From the NCBI GenBank assembly GCA_022870745.1, contig CP085323.1, positions 5,295,901 to 5,359,900 on the forward strand: a DNA stretch of 64,000 bases. The letters run 5' to 3'. The stretch is from Silvibacterium acidisoli (GTDB lineage: Bacteria; Acidobacteriota; Terriglobia; Terriglobales; Acidobacteriaceae). The notes beneath the pieces were generated by a model that was not told the DNA's origin, did not search any database, and worked only from the letters and a program-made list of their open reading frames with translations. Positions 53,270-62,816 of this stretch are shown here, in pieces (position 1 is the first letter of the stretch; the number at the start of each line of letters is the position of its first letter). A program made the translations under genes and the position numbers.

Positions 53270-54736
53270 TCACATCCGCCCCCGCACGGGAAGCCAGAAA
53301 GTAAACTCCGCGCCCTGCTGCGGCTCGCTTGAAACCTCAATGCCGCCGCCATGCGCAATCATGATCGCCTTTACAATCGCCAGCCCCATGCCCGTGCCGG
53401 ACACTCCCGGCTTGCGGTTGTGTCCGCGATAAAAGCGATTAAAGATCAGCGACTGCTCCGAGCCCTCAATTCCCTGGCCATGGTCTTTTACGCTCACCAG
53501 CAACCGGTAGCCATCGACCGACGCCGAAATGTGAAGCGCGGAGCCGGCCGGCGAATACTTCACGGCATTCTCGAGCAGATGGTGCAACACCCTGCCTACC
53601 AGCTTGCGATCGAACGCGATCATTGGCAGATTTTCCGGAGCCTCAACCGTTACATGACGATCCGCCAGTAGATTCCGTGCCTCCTCGAGCGCCAGCAGGA
53701 TGACCTCACGAACATTCTCCGGTTGCGCTTCGACGTGGATGCGAGAAGTGTCGAGGCGGGCCATCTCAATCGCCTGCCCTATGAGCCGATTCAGCCGCAG
53801 GCTCTCCTCATCGAGGACGGCATACATCTCCTGCCGCTCGCCTTCGAGCATGCCGGGCTGGCTCACCAGCATCGTTGCCGCTGCGCGGATCGAGGTGAGT
53901 GGCGTCCGCAATTCATGCGTCACGGAGTCCAGCAACGCACTATGCAATCGCTCGCTTTCCCGCGCCGCTTCCAGGTGACTGCTGCGCTCCAGTGCTGCGG
54001 TGCGTTCGAGTGCGATGGACACCAGCGATGCAATTGCCTCGTACATCTCTCTCGGAACGTCCCCACCGTGGAAGGCAAGCACTCCCATCGTCTTCATGCC
54101 CAGCACTAACGGGACAAGCTGCACTTCATCGACGGCTGACGGTATCGGCTCAGCAACATGTGCAGCTCTCTTAAGCTCAATCGCCGGTAACAATTCATTC
54201 TTGGGGTCGGAGTAATAGGCCGCGTCTCCCTCAACAACATACAGCGCGACCGCACTGAAGCCGAAAATCTGCGCTGCGATCGAGGGGGTGACCCGCGCAA
54301 ACGAGCCAGCCTCATCGTGGAGCAACAGCTCCTGGCTGAACTGGTACAGCTGTTCTACCTCTGACTGTCGCTTCCTCGAAATCTGCGCTTCTCTACGCTG
54401 GCTTTCTGCAAGATGACTCACCAATACACTCGTGCAGAGAAAGACCAGCAAGGCCACAAGATTCTGCGGATCGCCCACCACCAGCGTGCCCAGCGGCGGC
54501 AGAAAGAAGACGTTGTAAAGGCAACAGCTCAGCACCGATAGATAGATCGAGTAGCTGAGTCTCCAGCGCCAGGCAACGACCAGAATCGCCACAAGGAAAG
54601 CAAGCGCCACTGTCGTCTGGTTTACATGCAGCAGCTTGAAGCACACGCCTGTAATCGCGAGCGCCAGCAGTGTGAGCACACCGTATGCCGCGAGTGTCGA
54701 GCGAAGAGTCGTTGTATGCTTTCCCTTGTCGGACAT
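53270..54736 (-). CDS. kdpD: KdpD-type sensor kinase lacking the KdpD/USP front
   Basis: A 488-residue histidine kinase. The front half has four spans in the DUF4118 arrangement of KdpD (YGVLTLLALAITGVCFKL, VALAFLVAILVVAWRWRL, SIYLSVLSCCLYNVFFLP). Next comes a GAF-like part (~130-245), then the HisKA box SVTHELRTPLTS with the phospho-histidine H274, and the ATPase domain (NAVKYSPAGSALHI, KDHGQGIEGSEQSLIFNRFY, GTGMGLAIVKAIMIAHGGGI). E. coli KdpD is 894 residues; the N-terminal ~400 residues with the Walker-A and Usp domains are absent. It faces KdpE across 61 bases. Absence of that half should change how K+ limitation is sensed. Confidence 0.9.
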   Translation of the reverse strand: MSDKGKHTTTLRSTLAAYGVLTLLALAITGVCFKLLHVNQTTVALAFLVAILVVAWRWRLSYSIYLSVLSCCLYNVFFLPPLGTLVVGDPQNLVALLVFLCTSVLVSHLAESQRREAQISRKRQSEVEQLYQFSQELLLHDEAGSFARVTPSIAAQIFGFSAVALYVVEGDAAYYSDPKNELLPAIELKRAAHVAEPIPSAVDEVQLVPLVLGMKTMGVLAFHGGDVPREMYEAIASLVSIALERTAALERSSHLEAARESERLHSALLDSVTHELRTPLTSIRAAATMLVSQPGMLEGERQEMYAVLDEESLRLNRLIGQAIEMARLDTSRIHVEAQPENVREVILLALEEARNLLADRHVTVEAPENLPMIAFDRKLVGRVLHHLLENAVKYSPAGSALHISASVDGYRLLVSVKDHGQGIEGSEQSLIFNRFYRGHNRKPGVSGTGMGLAIVKAIMIAHGGGIEVSSEPQQGAEFTFWLPVRGRM

Positions 54737-54797
54737 GACGGGACGTCTTTGAGGTCATCATACCGCGACTGCGCCCCCGGACCGATTAAGGACAAAC

Positions 54798-55502
54798 ATG
54801 CCGGAACGAGTACTCATCGTCGATGACGAAACACAGATCACCCGCGTACTTCGCGCTGCGCTCAGCGCTCAGCACTACGACGTACGCACTGCGAACGAGC
54901 CCGAAGAGGCGCTGCGCATCTTCGAAGAGTGGCAACCCGACCTGATGATCACCGACCTGATGATGCCGGGCATGAGCGGAGTGGAGTTGTGCCGCGCTGC
55001 GCGCAAATACAGCCACGCGCCCATCCTCGTGCTTTCCGTTCGCGACCAGGAGCGTTCGAAGATCGAAGCGCTGGACGCCGGTGCCGACGATTACGTGACC
55101 AAGCCTTTCAGCATCCAGGAGCTGCTCGCCCGGGTGCGTGCTCACCTGCGCCGCGCTCCCGAGCGCGTCACCGATGCACCTGTGGAAGTCGGCGACTTTG
55201 TTGTCGATGTAGCGGCGCACTCCGTCACCCTGTGCGGCAAGCCGATTCACCTCACGCCCAAGGAGTTCGACCTGCTGCTGCTCTTCGCCCGCAACGCTGG
55301 CAAGGTGCTGACGCACCGCGCCTTGCTCACCGCCGTATGGGGGGCGCAGTCGGCACACCAGCCCGAATACCTGCGCGTCTTCATCGGGCAGATGCGCAAG
55401 AAGCTCAAAGGCGATTGCGACCGCGAATACATCCAGACCGAGCCCTGGGTCGGCTACCGCTTTCTGCCCGAGGGCGGCGTCGAAGAGCCCGCACCTTTAT
55501 GA
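54798..55502 (+). CDS. kdpE: KdpE-type response regulator
   Basis: A 234-residue OmpR-family regulator. Receiver domain with the acidic pair VDDE near the start, the phospho-acceptor D53 in LMITDLMMPGMSG, and K102 in DYVTKPFS. The winged helix follows (HLTPKEFDLLLLFARNAGKV, HRALLTAVWGAQSAHQPEYL, QTEPWVGYRFLPE). It should activate the potassium genes downstream, whose porin starts 71 bases after its stop. It is divergent from kdpD, unlike the kdpDE order in E. coli. Confidence 0.93.
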   Translation: MPERVLIVDDETQITRVLRAALSAQHYDVRTANEPEEALRIFEEWQPDLMITDLMMPGMSGVELCRAARKYSHAPILVLSVRDQERSKIEALDAGADDYVTKPFSIQELLARVRAHLRRAPERVTDAPVEVGDFVVDVAAHSVTLCGKPIHLTPKEFDLLLLFARNAGKVLTHRALLTAVWGAQSAHQPEYLRVFIGQMRKKLKGDCDREYIQTEPWVGYRFLPEGGVEEPAPL

Positions 55503-55536
55503 CTTCTTTATAGCTTCCTTACGCGTGCATTAGCGT

Positions 55537-55565
55537 CTTACCCGTTAACTCTAGTTACGGGTAAG
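55537..55565 (+). promoter_or_regulatory. Inverted repeat overlapping the porin ribosome site
   Basis: cttacccgt (55537-55545) and acgggtaag (55557-55565) are a perfect 9-bp inverted repeat. The right arm abuts the GGAG at 55565-55568 before the porin ATG. It could hide the ribosome site in an mRNA hairpin or serve as a regulator-binding repeat; nothing decides between them. Confidence 0.45.
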
Positions 55566-55572
55566 GAGCTCC

Positions 55573-57024
55573 ATGCGCGTCTTGACAGCGACAACGATCG
55601 GTCTGCAACTGCTGCTGATCCTTATTCTCTTCCCGCTCTCTGTTCATGCACAAACTGCCCAACCGGCCAGCAATGAAGAGGTCGAGGAGCTTCGCGCGAC
55701 GGTTCGCGCATTGCAACAGCGGGTTGAATCGCTTGAGGAGCGGCTTGGAAAGCAGCCGGCGGACTCCTCAAGCAATGCCTCTGACTCGGCCGCAGCACTC
55801 ACCGCCGCAACACGTGAACTGCACCCCGCGCCTCCGCAACCCACTCCATTGCCGGCAGCCCAGACGGCCATCTCCGGGCCGATTCTGCCAGCGCAATTGC
55901 CGGGCGGCGCCACGCTCAACTACTACCTCGATGGCTACTACGAATACAACCTGAACGCACCGGTTGGCCGCGTGAACTACCTCCGCGCGTACGACGTGCT
56001 GAGCAACAGCTTCAGCATCAACCAGGCTGACCTGATCCTGGCGCGCGACCCCGATCCAGACCATGGCCGCCGCTTCGGCCTTCGTCTCGACCTGCAGTAT
56101 GGGCAGGCTACGGAAACCCTTCAGGGCAATCCGGCGAACGAGCGCCGCCCTGAGATCTACGAGAACATCTTTCAGGCTTACGGCTCGTATGTCTTCCCAG
56201 TCGGCAAGGGCCTGCAGGTGGATTTCGGCAAGTGGGCGAGTTCGCTCGGCATTGAAGGCAACTACACGAAAGATCAGCAGAACTATACCCGGTCGTTCTA
56301 CTTCAACTTCCTGCCCTTCTATCACCAGGGCGTGCGCGCTTCGTATCACGTGAACGACATGCTCTCGGTCAACTACTGGATCGTCAACGGTACCCAGCAG
56401 TCAGAACCGACAAACTCCTACAAGGACGAGCTCTTCGGCATCAACCTGCAACCGCGTAAGAACATCAACTGGACCGTCAACTACTATCTTGGCCAGGATC
56501 ATCCTGACACAGTGATTGCTACAAATTGCAGCGGCGCCCCCATCCAACCAGGGCTGTGTCAGCAGGCCATCACACCCGCGCCCAATGGCAAGCTGCACAT
56601 CTTTGACAGCTACCTCACATGGAACACGACGCCGAAGCTCACAATCTCTGCCGAAGGGGACTACTTCATCGAGCGCCAGTGGGCAAACGCCGCGCCGGGC
56701 GAATCCTCCGCACCTTCGCACGTGGATGGCGGCGCACTGTATGCGCAGTATCAACTCAATCCGAAGCTTTCCATCGCAGCACGCGGTGAGTACCTTGCCG
56801 ATCCGCAGGGATTGTTCAGCGATGCAAGCCAGGCGCTGAAAGAAGGCACGGCGACCGTGAAGTATCAGGCATTCGATGGGCTCGATGCCTTCCTCGAATA
56901 CCGTCGCGATTGGAGCAACAAGAATTACTTCCTGACCGATAAACCGGGAGCGCTGATCAACAGGCAGCCCACCTTTGCCGTGGGCGTGGTCTGGTGGTAC
57001 GGCGGCAAGCAGGGAGCCTGGTAA
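55573..57024 (+). CDS. Outer-membrane porin of the OmpL-like (bbp2) type
   Basis: A 483-residue protein. The signal peptide (MRVLTATTIGLQLLLILILF to VHAQ) is followed by a short coiled coil (EEVEELRATVRALQQRVESL), likely for trimer or wall contact, then a ~350-residue barrel. The barrel has the bbp2 hallmarks LNYYLDGYYEYNLNAPVGRV, FSINQADLILARDPDPDHGR, QAYGSYVFPVGKGLQVDFGK and FLEYRRDWSNKNYFL. It lies between kdpE and the Kdp pump genes, so it may widen the outer membrane for K+ or counter-ion entry when potassium is scarce. Confidence 0.82.
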   Translation: MRVLTATTIGLQLLLILILFPLSVHAQTAQPASNEEVEELRATVRALQQRVESLEERLGKQPADSSSNASDSAAALTAATRELHPAPPQPTPLPAAQTAISGPILPAQLPGGATLNYYLDGYYEYNLNAPVGRVNYLRAYDVLSNSFSINQADLILARDPDPDHGRRFGLRLDLQYGQATETLQGNPANERRPEIYENIFQAYGSYVFPVGKGLQVDFGKWASSLGIEGNYTKDQQNYTRSFYFNFLPFYHQGVRASYHVNDMLSVNYWIVNGTQQSEPTNSYKDELFGINLQPRKNINWTVNYYLGQDHPDTVIATNCSGAPIQPGLCQQAITPAPNGKLHIFDSYLTWNTTPKLTISAEGDYFIERQWANAAPGESSAPSHVDGGALYAQYQLNPKLSIAARGEYLADPQGLFSDASQALKEGTATVKYQAFDGLDAFLEYRRDWSNKNYFLTDKPGALINRQPTFAVGVVWWYGGKQGAW

Positions 57025-57044
57025 CAGAAAGAGGAACGAAACCT

Positions 57045-57131
57045 ATGTGGGACATTCTCCTGCTCATCATCACCGTTGCATTCTTCGCCGTGGCCATGCT
57101 GTATGCCCACGCCTGCGAGCGACTGAGGTAA
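57045..57131 (+). CDS. 28-residue hydrophobic peptide upstream of kdpF
   Basis: A tiny gene preceded by GAGGAA. The product is a single span, MWDILLLIITVAFFAVAMLY, followed by AHACERLR. It ends four bases before kdpF starts. Short peptides of similar size and sequence occur ahead of kdp genes in related bacteria, so it is probably a true membrane micropeptide tied to the pump, not chance. Confidence 0.65.
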   Translation: MWDILLLIITVAFFAVAMLYAHACERLR

Positions 57132-57135
57132 AGCC

Positions 57136-57225
57136 ATGGACGTTACGACACTCATCGTTGTGGTTCTCACTGTTCTACTGCTCGGCTACCTCGTGGTAGC
57201 CCTGCTCTACCCGGAGAAGTTCTGA
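57136..57225 (+). CDS. kdpF: KdpF, small stabilising subunit of the K+ pump
   Basis: A 29-residue single-span protein (DVTTLIVVVLTVLLLGYLVV, then ALLYPEKF), the size and shape of KdpF. The tail LLYPEKF is a common KdpF ending. Its TGA overlaps the ATG of kdpA (TGATG). KdpF helps hold KdpABC together. Confidence 0.92.
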   Translation: MDVTTLIVVVLTVLLLGYLVVALLYPEKF

Positions 57226-58949
57226 TGACCGCCAATGGTTGGCTCCAGTTCGTGTTGTTCTTCGCCGTGCTCATCGCGCTGATGAGGCCGCTAGGCATTT
57301 ACATGGCGCGCGTCTTCCAGGGCGAGCGAACATTTCTTGACCCGGTACTGCATCCGATCGAGTCGCTGCTCTACAAACTCTGCGGTGTCAATGCGGAAGA
57401 GGAGATGGGCTGGCGGCAGTACACCGGCGCCATGCTGCTCTTCAGCTTCGTATCGCTGCTGCTGACCTACCTCATCGAGCGCCTGCAGCACATCCTTCCG
57501 TGGAACCCGCAGCATCTTGCAGGCGTTTCGCCAGCGCTTGCCTGGAATACGGCGGCATCGTTTACGACCAACACAAACTGGCAATCCTACGTTCCTGAAG
57601 TGACGATGAGCTACTTCACCCAGATGGTGACGCTCGCTTATCACAACTTCCTTAGCGGAGCCGTAGGCATCGCTGTAGCCATCACGCTCGTGCGCGGCAT
57701 CGCCCGCCGGGAGTCGAAGACCATCGGCAACTTCTGGGTCGACTGCATCCGCGGCGTGCTCTACATTCTGTTGCCGCTCTGCCTCATCCTCGCACCCATC
57801 CTGATCGGCCAGGGCGTCGTGCAGAACATGCACGCCTACACGCAGGCGCAGACTCTCGAACACGGCCAGCAGACCATCGCACAGGGGCCGGTCGCTTCAC
57901 AGGAAGCCATCAAGATGCTCGGCACGAACGGCGGCGGCTTCTTTAACGCAAACAGCGCACACCCGTTCGAGAATCCGACACCGCTTACGAACTTCCTTGA
58001 AGTGCTAGCGATCTTCCTGATTCCCGCAGCGCTCACCGTGACGCTCGGCAAGATGACCGGCTCGCCTGGCCACGGATGGGCCGTCTTCGCCTGCATGTCT
58101 GTGCTCTTCTGCGCGGCGCTGGTCACCATCTACTGGGCTGAGTCGCAACCGCATCCGCTTCTGCACGGCGTAAGCCAGAGTAGCTCTGCACTGCAATCGG
58201 GCGGAAACATGGAGGGCAAGGAAGTTCGCTTCGGCATTGCGGATACCGCGCTCTTTGCCACCGCCACCACCGACGCAAGCTGCGGCGCAGTGAACGCCAT
58301 GCACGATTCCTTCACTCCGCTCGGCGGCATGGTTGTCCTCGCCAACATCATGCTCGGCGAGATCGTCTTTGGCGGCGTCGGCTCCGGTCTCTACGGCATG
58401 CTGATCTACGTCGTGCTCGCCGTCTTCATCGCCGGACTGATGGTGGGCCGCACGCCCGAATATCTCGGCAAGAAGATCGAAGCCTTCGACGTAAAGATGG
58501 CGATGCTCTATGTGCTCATCTTTCCCCTATTGATCCTCGTGCTCACTGCGATCTCGGTGCTTTCACCGCAGATGGGCCTTAGCAGCCTGAACAATGCAGG
58601 ACCGCACGGACTCACCGAGATCCTGTACGCATTCACATCCGGCGCGGGCAATAACGGCTCCGCATTTGCCGGGCTCAATGCCAACACCAACTGGTACAAC
58701 ATCAGCCTCGGCTTCACCATGCTCGCCGGCCGCTTCCTGATGATGATTCCCATGCTCGCCCTCGCCGGCAACCTTGCGCAGAAGAAGAGCGTCCCGCCAT
58801 CGCCCGGAACTTTCCCGGTGAACAGCTCACTCTTCACCGTCCTGCTGACCGGTGTAATCGTCATCGTCGGCGCGCTCACCTTCTTCCCAGCGCTCAGCCT
58901 CGGCCCCATCCTCGAACACTTACTGCTGCATCAGGGAAGCCTCTTCTAG
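57225..58949 (+). CDS. kdpA: K+-transporting ATPase subunit A (channel-like)
   Basis: A 574-residue membrane protein, close to the 557 of E. coli KdpA. Four filter-like segments are visible: FTTNTNWQSYVPE, GTNGGGFFNANSAHPFENPT, SAVNAMHDSFTPLGGMVV (third repeat) and SGAGNNGSAFAGLNANTNWY. Together these form the selectivity filter that picks K+ and hands it to KdpB. KdpF overlaps it upstream, and kdpB starts 18 bases downstream. The KdpFABC pump takes up K+ at very low concentration using ATP. Confidence 0.97.
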   Translation: MTANGWLQFVLFFAVLIALMRPLGIYMARVFQGERTFLDPVLHPIESLLYKLCGVNAEEEMGWRQYTGAMLLFSFVSLLLTYLIERLQHILPWNPQHLAGVSPALAWNTAASFTTNTNWQSYVPEVTMSYFTQMVTLAYHNFLSGAVGIAVAITLVRGIARRESKTIGNFWVDCIRGVLYILLPLCLILAPILIGQGVVQNMHAYTQAQTLEHGQQTIAQGPVASQEAIKMLGTNGGGFFNANSAHPFENPTPLTNFLEVLAIFLIPAALTVTLGKMTGSPGHGWAVFACMSVLFCAALVTIYWAESQPHPLLHGVSQSSSALQSGGNMEGKEVRFGIADTALFATATTDASCGAVNAMHDSFTPLGGMVVLANIMLGEIVFGGVGSGLYGMLIYVVLAVFIAGLMVGRTPEYLGKKIEAFDVKMAMLYVLIFPLLILVLTAISVLSPQMGLSSLNNAGPHGLTEILYAFTSGAGNNGSAFAGLNANTNWYNISLGFTMLAGRFLMMIPMLALAGNLAQKKSVPPSPGTFPVNSSLFTVLLTGVIVIVGALTFFPALSLGPILEHLLLHQGSLF

Positions 58950-58967
58950 GGCGATCGGAGAAAGAAA

Positions 58968-60998
58968 ATGGCAGAAAAACAAAGTCTCTGGAATCCAGCT
59001 ATCCTCAGCCAGGCAGTCGCGGGTGCGTTCACAAAGCTCGACCCGCGCGCCATGGTCAAGAACCCGGTAATGTTCGTCGTCGAAGTGGGCAGCGTGCTCA
59101 CCACTGCACTGCTGCTTGAAGACCTCGCACACCATCAACCGATCGCCTTCAACCTGCAGATCACTCTCTGGCTCTGGTTCACCGTGCTCTTCGCAAACTT
59201 TGCCGAAGCCATGGCGGAGGGCCGCGGCAAAGCCCAGGCCGACACCCTGCGCAAAGCGAAGGGCGAAACCATGGCCTATCGCTATAAGACCGATGGCGCA
59301 CTTGAAGCTGTATCGAGCGCGCAGCTTCGCTCCGGCGATGTGATTCGCGTAGAAGCCGGCCAGTTCATCGCCGGTGACGGCGAAGTGATCGAAGGCGTCG
59401 CTTCGGTTGACGAGTCGGCAATCACCGGCGAGTCGGCTCCAGTCATCCGCGAAGCAGGCGGCGATCGCTCGGCTGTCACCGGCGGCACGCGTGTACTCTC
59501 CGACTGGATTCGCGTCAAGATTACATCGAACCCCGGAGAAACCTTTCTCGATCGCATGATTGCGCTCGTCGAAGGCGCGACTCGACAGAAGACTCCTAAC
59601 GAGATTGCACTCAGCATCCTGCTCTCCGGACTCACCATCATCTTCCTGCTGGCCGTGACCACGCTGCAACCTTTCGCGATCTACTCGCACGCGCCGCAGA
59701 CCGTCTTCGTACTGGTGTCGCTGCTGGTCTGCCTCATTCCCACCACCATCGGCGGACTGCTTTCCGCCATCGGCATCGCGGGCATGGATCGCCTCGTACA
59801 ATACAACGTGCTGGCCATGTCCGGCCGCGCCGTCGAAGCAGCAGGCGACGTCAACACGCTCTTGCTGGACAAGACCGGAACCATCACTCTCGGCAATCGG
59901 CAAGCGACAGAGTTCTTCCCTGCTCCCGACATCAGCACCGAGCGGCTCGCCGATGCAGCCCAACTCGCATCGTTCTCTGACGAAACACCCGAAGGCCGCT
60001 CCATCGTCGTGCTTGCGAAGGAGAAATACAACCTGCGCGGGCGCGACCTTACCGGTATGCGCGTGGAGTTTGTTCCCTTCACCGCGCAGACCCGCATGTC
60101 CGGCGTAGATCTGCCCGGCACCCGCATCCGCAAGGGTTCGGCCGATGCCATCGCAAAGTTTCTCGAGCAGGAAGGCTCAAGCCTTCCCCGCAAGGTCAGC
60201 GATCGCGTTGAGGAGATTGCTCGCATGGGCGGCACGCCGCTCGTCGTCGCCGAAAACACGACAGCACTCGGCGTCGTCTACCTTAAGGACATCGTGAAGG
60301 GCGGCCTTAAGGATCGTCTCGCACGCCTGCGTGCCATGGGCATCCGCAGCATCATGATTACCGGCGACAACCCACTGACCGCTGCCGTGATCGCTCGCGA
60401 AGCCGGTGTGGATGACTTCCTCGCTGAAGCGAAACCCAAAGACAAGATGGACCTGATCAAGCGCGAGCAGGCTAAAGGCAAGCTCGTCGCCATGACCGGC
60501 GATGGCACCAACGACGCGCCGGCACTGGCCCAGGCCGACGTAGGCGTCGCCATGAACACCGGCACGCAGGCTGCAAAAGAAGCCGGCAACATGGTGGATC
60601 TAGACTCCAACCCGACCAAGCTCATCGAGATCGTGGAAATCGGCAAACAATTGTTGATGACACGCGGAGCGCTAACAACTTTCTCTATCTCAAACGACGT
60701 AGCCAAGTACTTCGCGATCATCCCGGCAATGTTTGCAGGCGCATTCCCTGTGCTGAACAAGCTCAATGTGATGCGTCTGGCTACACCACACTCGGCGATA
60801 CTCTCCGCGGTCATATTCAACGCACTCATTATCGTTGCGCTGATCCCGCTAGCACTGAAAGGCGTCAAATACGAGCCGAAGTCGGCATCGTCCCTGCTTC
60901 AGCGCAACCTGCTTATCTATGGACTCGGCGGCGTCATCGTTCCCTTCATCGGCATCAAGATCATCGACGTCGCACTCACGGCGCTTCACCTGGCATAA
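58968..60998 (+). CDS. kdpB: K+-transporting P-type ATPase subunit B
   Basis: A 676-residue type IA P-type ATPase. The motifs are all present: the actuator loop AITGESAP (T153-S156), the phosphorylated aspartate in [10 protein letters not shown] (D301), [10 protein letters not shown] in the nucleotide domain, [10 protein letters not shown], and the hinge [20 protein letters not shown]. The serine after TGE matches E. coli S162, which is phosphorylated to switch the pump off at high K+. It hydrolyses ATP to drive K+ through KdpA. An intact neighbour on each side makes a functional complex likely. Confidence 0.97.
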   Translation: MAEKQSLWNPAILSQAVAGAFTKLDPRAMVKNPVMFVVEVGSVLTTALLLEDLAHHQPIAFNLQITLWLWFTVLFANFAEAMAEGRGKAQADTLRKAKGETMAYRYKTDGALEAVSSAQLRSGDVIRVEAGQFIAGDGEVIEGVASVDESAITGESAPVIREAGGDRSAVTGGTRVLSDWIRVKITSNPGETFLDRMIALVEGATRQKTPNEIALSILLSGLTIIFLLAVTTLQPFAIYSHAPQTVFVLVSLLVCLIPTTIGGLLSAIGIAGMDRLVQYNVLAMSGRAVEAAGDVNTLLLDKTGTITLGNRQATEFFPAPDISTERLADAAQLASFSDETPEGRSIVVLAKEKYNLRGRDLTGMRVEFVPFTAQTRMSGVDLPGTRIRKGSADAIAKFLEQEGSSLPRKVSDRVEEIARMGGTPLVVAENTTALGVVYLKDIVKGGLKDRLARLRAMGIRSIMITGDNPLTAAVIAREAGVDDFLAEAKPKDKMDLIKREQAKGKLVAMTGDGTNDAPALAQADVGVAMNTGTQAAKEAGNMVDLDSNPTKLIEIVEIGKQLLMTRGALTTFSISNDVAKYFAIIPAMFAGAFPVLNKLNVMRLATPHSAILSAVIFNALIIVALIPLALKGVKYEPKSASSLLQRNLLIYGLGGVIVPFIGIKIIDVALTALHLA

Positions 60999-61010
60999 AC
61001 GGAAACCACA

Positions 61011-61571
61011 ATGATCTCCTCACTCAAAATTGCGATTCGCTTCACACTCGTCACTACGGTATTGCTTGGGCTGCTCTACCCGCTTGCGGTTACGGCCTTC
61101 GCGCACATTGCGATGCGAGACAAGGCAGACGGGCAACTCCTTTCGCAGAACGGCCATGTCATCGGCTCCGCGATCCTTGGGCAAAGCTTCGCGGGCGACC
61201 GATATTTTCATGGCCGTCTGTCAGCCGCCGGGAACGGATACGATGCCGCCAATTCAGGCGGCACGAATCTCGCTCAGTCCAGCAAGAAACTCGTGGACCG
61301 CATCAATGGAGACGCCGCGACATACAGCAAAACTTCGAGCGCGGATGTTCCCATCGACCTGGTGACGACCTCTGGCTCCGGGCTCGATCCGGACATCACG
61401 CCCGCAGCTGCGCTCTACCAGGTCTCTCGTGTCGCGCAGGCACGTCACATGGACGATGCGAGCCTCCGCGCGCTCGTTCAGGCACACACGCAGGGCCGCC
61501 AGTTTGGCATTCTTGGAGAGCCGCGCGTCAACGTCCTCGAGCTAAACATGGCGCTCGATGCTGCGCATTGA
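61011..61571 (+). CDS. kdpC: K+-transporting ATPase subunit C
   Basis: A 186-residue protein with an N-terminal span (IRFTLVTTVLLGLLYPLAVT) and a periplasmic domain with LSQNGHVIGSAILGQSFAGD, RYFHGRLSAAGNGYDA, SSGLDPDITPAAA-like strands, and GEPRVNVLELNMALD at the end. KdpC holds the complex together and raises ATP affinity. Its TGA overlaps the end of the next gene on the other strand in a TGATCA palindrome. Confidence 0.95.
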   Translation: MISSLKIAIRFTLVTTVLLGLLYPLAVTAFAHIAMRDKADGQLLSQNGHVIGSAILGQSFAGDRYFHGRLSAAGNGYDAANSGGTNLAQSSKKLVDRINGDAATYSKTSSADVPIDLVTTSGSGLDPDITPAAALYQVSRVAQARHMDDASLRALVQAHTQGRQFGILGEPRVNVLELNMALDAAH

Positions 61572-62735
61572 TCACCGCCGCATCGCCTCACCCAGCAGCT
61601 GCGCCGCCCGGCGCAGCTCTGCGTCTGTCGTCAAGCAGTCAGGACAGAGCCTGAGCCATTCGCCGCGCGCGTTGCAGACTACTCCAGCTGCCGTCATCGC
61701 CGCAACCACCCCATCTGCAGAAGCGGAGCGAATCGACAGAAACGCGCCGTGGCCGGCGTCACCACCCCGGACGTCTCCAACTCCAGCAGCATGCAGATAA
61801 CCGCGCAAAGCACCAAGTTGCTGCATGCCGTAAGCCCGAAGCTGCTCCACGCCCAGAGCCAGCGTAAACTCCAAACCGCTGCGCGACTGATACCACGTGA
61901 GTACCGGCGGCGTGTCGCCAAGCAGCGCATCGCCGCTTTGTGCATCTTCCGGGTCAGCGAACCAGCCGCGATCCGGTGAACGCCAGCCGCCATCGAGTAC
62001 GCGCGGCGAGATATACAGGAAGCCGCTTCCCGGGCCACCGCGCAGGTATTTGTAACATCCACCGATCAGAAAATCCGCTCCCTGCCGTTTCACATCTACC
62101 GGGATTGCCCCGACGGCGTGATAAGCATCCACCAGCAACAACGCTCCATGGCGGCGGCAGCTATCGGCGAGCTGATCAAGCCCCTCGATGACCTGGCCGG
62201 TGTCGAAAATGACCTGAGACACAACGACGAGGCGAATGCCCTGCTCAATATGCCTGGTGAACGCACCGACGTGATAATTGCCGTCTTCACCGGCAGCGAC
62301 TCTTGTCACCGTGATGCGTCCAAGCTCCTCATACTGCCGCAGGATCACATCGATAGACCGGAACTCTCCGCAGGTCGAAAGCACCCTCGCGCCAGCCGGC
62401 AGCGTATTGAGCACGGTGCGCAGGCCCTCACCGGCAGAAGTCTTTGGCACGATCAGATCCGGCCTCTCCGCACCGGTCAATTGCGCGACCATGCCGCGAA
62501 AGTATTCACGCTCTCGCAGCCACGCGTCCCAGGCTATCTCCGGATGCTCATACCAGGCTGAGAGCCCCTCCAGCAGGTCGTCCTGCATCAGGTCCAGCGG
62601 ACGTCCAAGGGAATGATTCGCGAGATAAATGGACTCCAGGGACAGCGCCCGCGAGAAAAGCGGTGCAACCTGTTGCGCTACCGTCTCTTCAGACAGTTTC
62701 AGGAATTTCAGGCTACCAAGACGATCTGACGGCAC
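61572..62735 (-). CDS. Kynureninase-like class V PLP enzyme
   Basis: A 387-residue PLP protein of fold type I. HSLGRPLDLMQDD near the front is the family's substrate loop, TCGEFRSIDVILRQ binds the cofactor phosphate, VDAYHAVGAIPVDV has the pyridine-ring aspartate, and ADFLIGGCYKYLRGGPG has the Schiff-base lysine. The pattern HS-G-R...DAYH...CYKYL-GGPG is that of kynureninases, which split kynurenine to anthranilate. I see no kynurenine-pathway neighbours, so another class V lyase or aminotransferase cannot be excluded. Stop codons of this gene and kdpC share TGATCA. Confidence 0.8.
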   Translation of the reverse strand: MPSDRLGSLKFLKLSEETVAQQVAPLFSRALSLESIYLANHSLGRPLDLMQDDLLEGLSAWYEHPEIAWDAWLREREYFRGMVAQLTGAERPDLIVPKTSAGEGLRTVLNTLPAGARVLSTCGEFRSIDVILRQYEELGRITVTRVAAGEDGNYHVGAFTRHIEQGIRLVVVSQVIFDTGQVIEGLDQLADSCRRHGALLLVDAYHAVGAIPVDVKRQGADFLIGGCYKYLRGGPGSGFLYISPRVLDGGWRSPDRGWFADPEDAQSGDALLGDTPPVLTWYQSRSGLEFTLALGVEQLRAYGMQQLGALRGYLHAAGVGDVRGGDAGHGAFLSIRSASADGVVAAMTAAGVVCNARGEWLRLCPDCLTTDAELRRAAQLLGEAMRR

Positions 62736-62816
62736 GGTTCTCCCTCTCCATCAATGTATTCGATGCCTGCTGGATATAATCGTCCAGACGCAAGAGGAGC
62801 AACGGTATGCCTGAGG

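Noticed and set aside
55503..57044. Riboswitch controlling potassium genes (c-di-AMP type)
   Set aside because: The gaps before the porin and kdpF are short (about 70 and 20 bases), too short for that riboswitch; only a simple 9-bp inverted repeat is present.
58920..59963. 347-codon minus-strand open frame
   Set aside because: Antisense to kdpB, whose P-type ATPase motifs are all intact.
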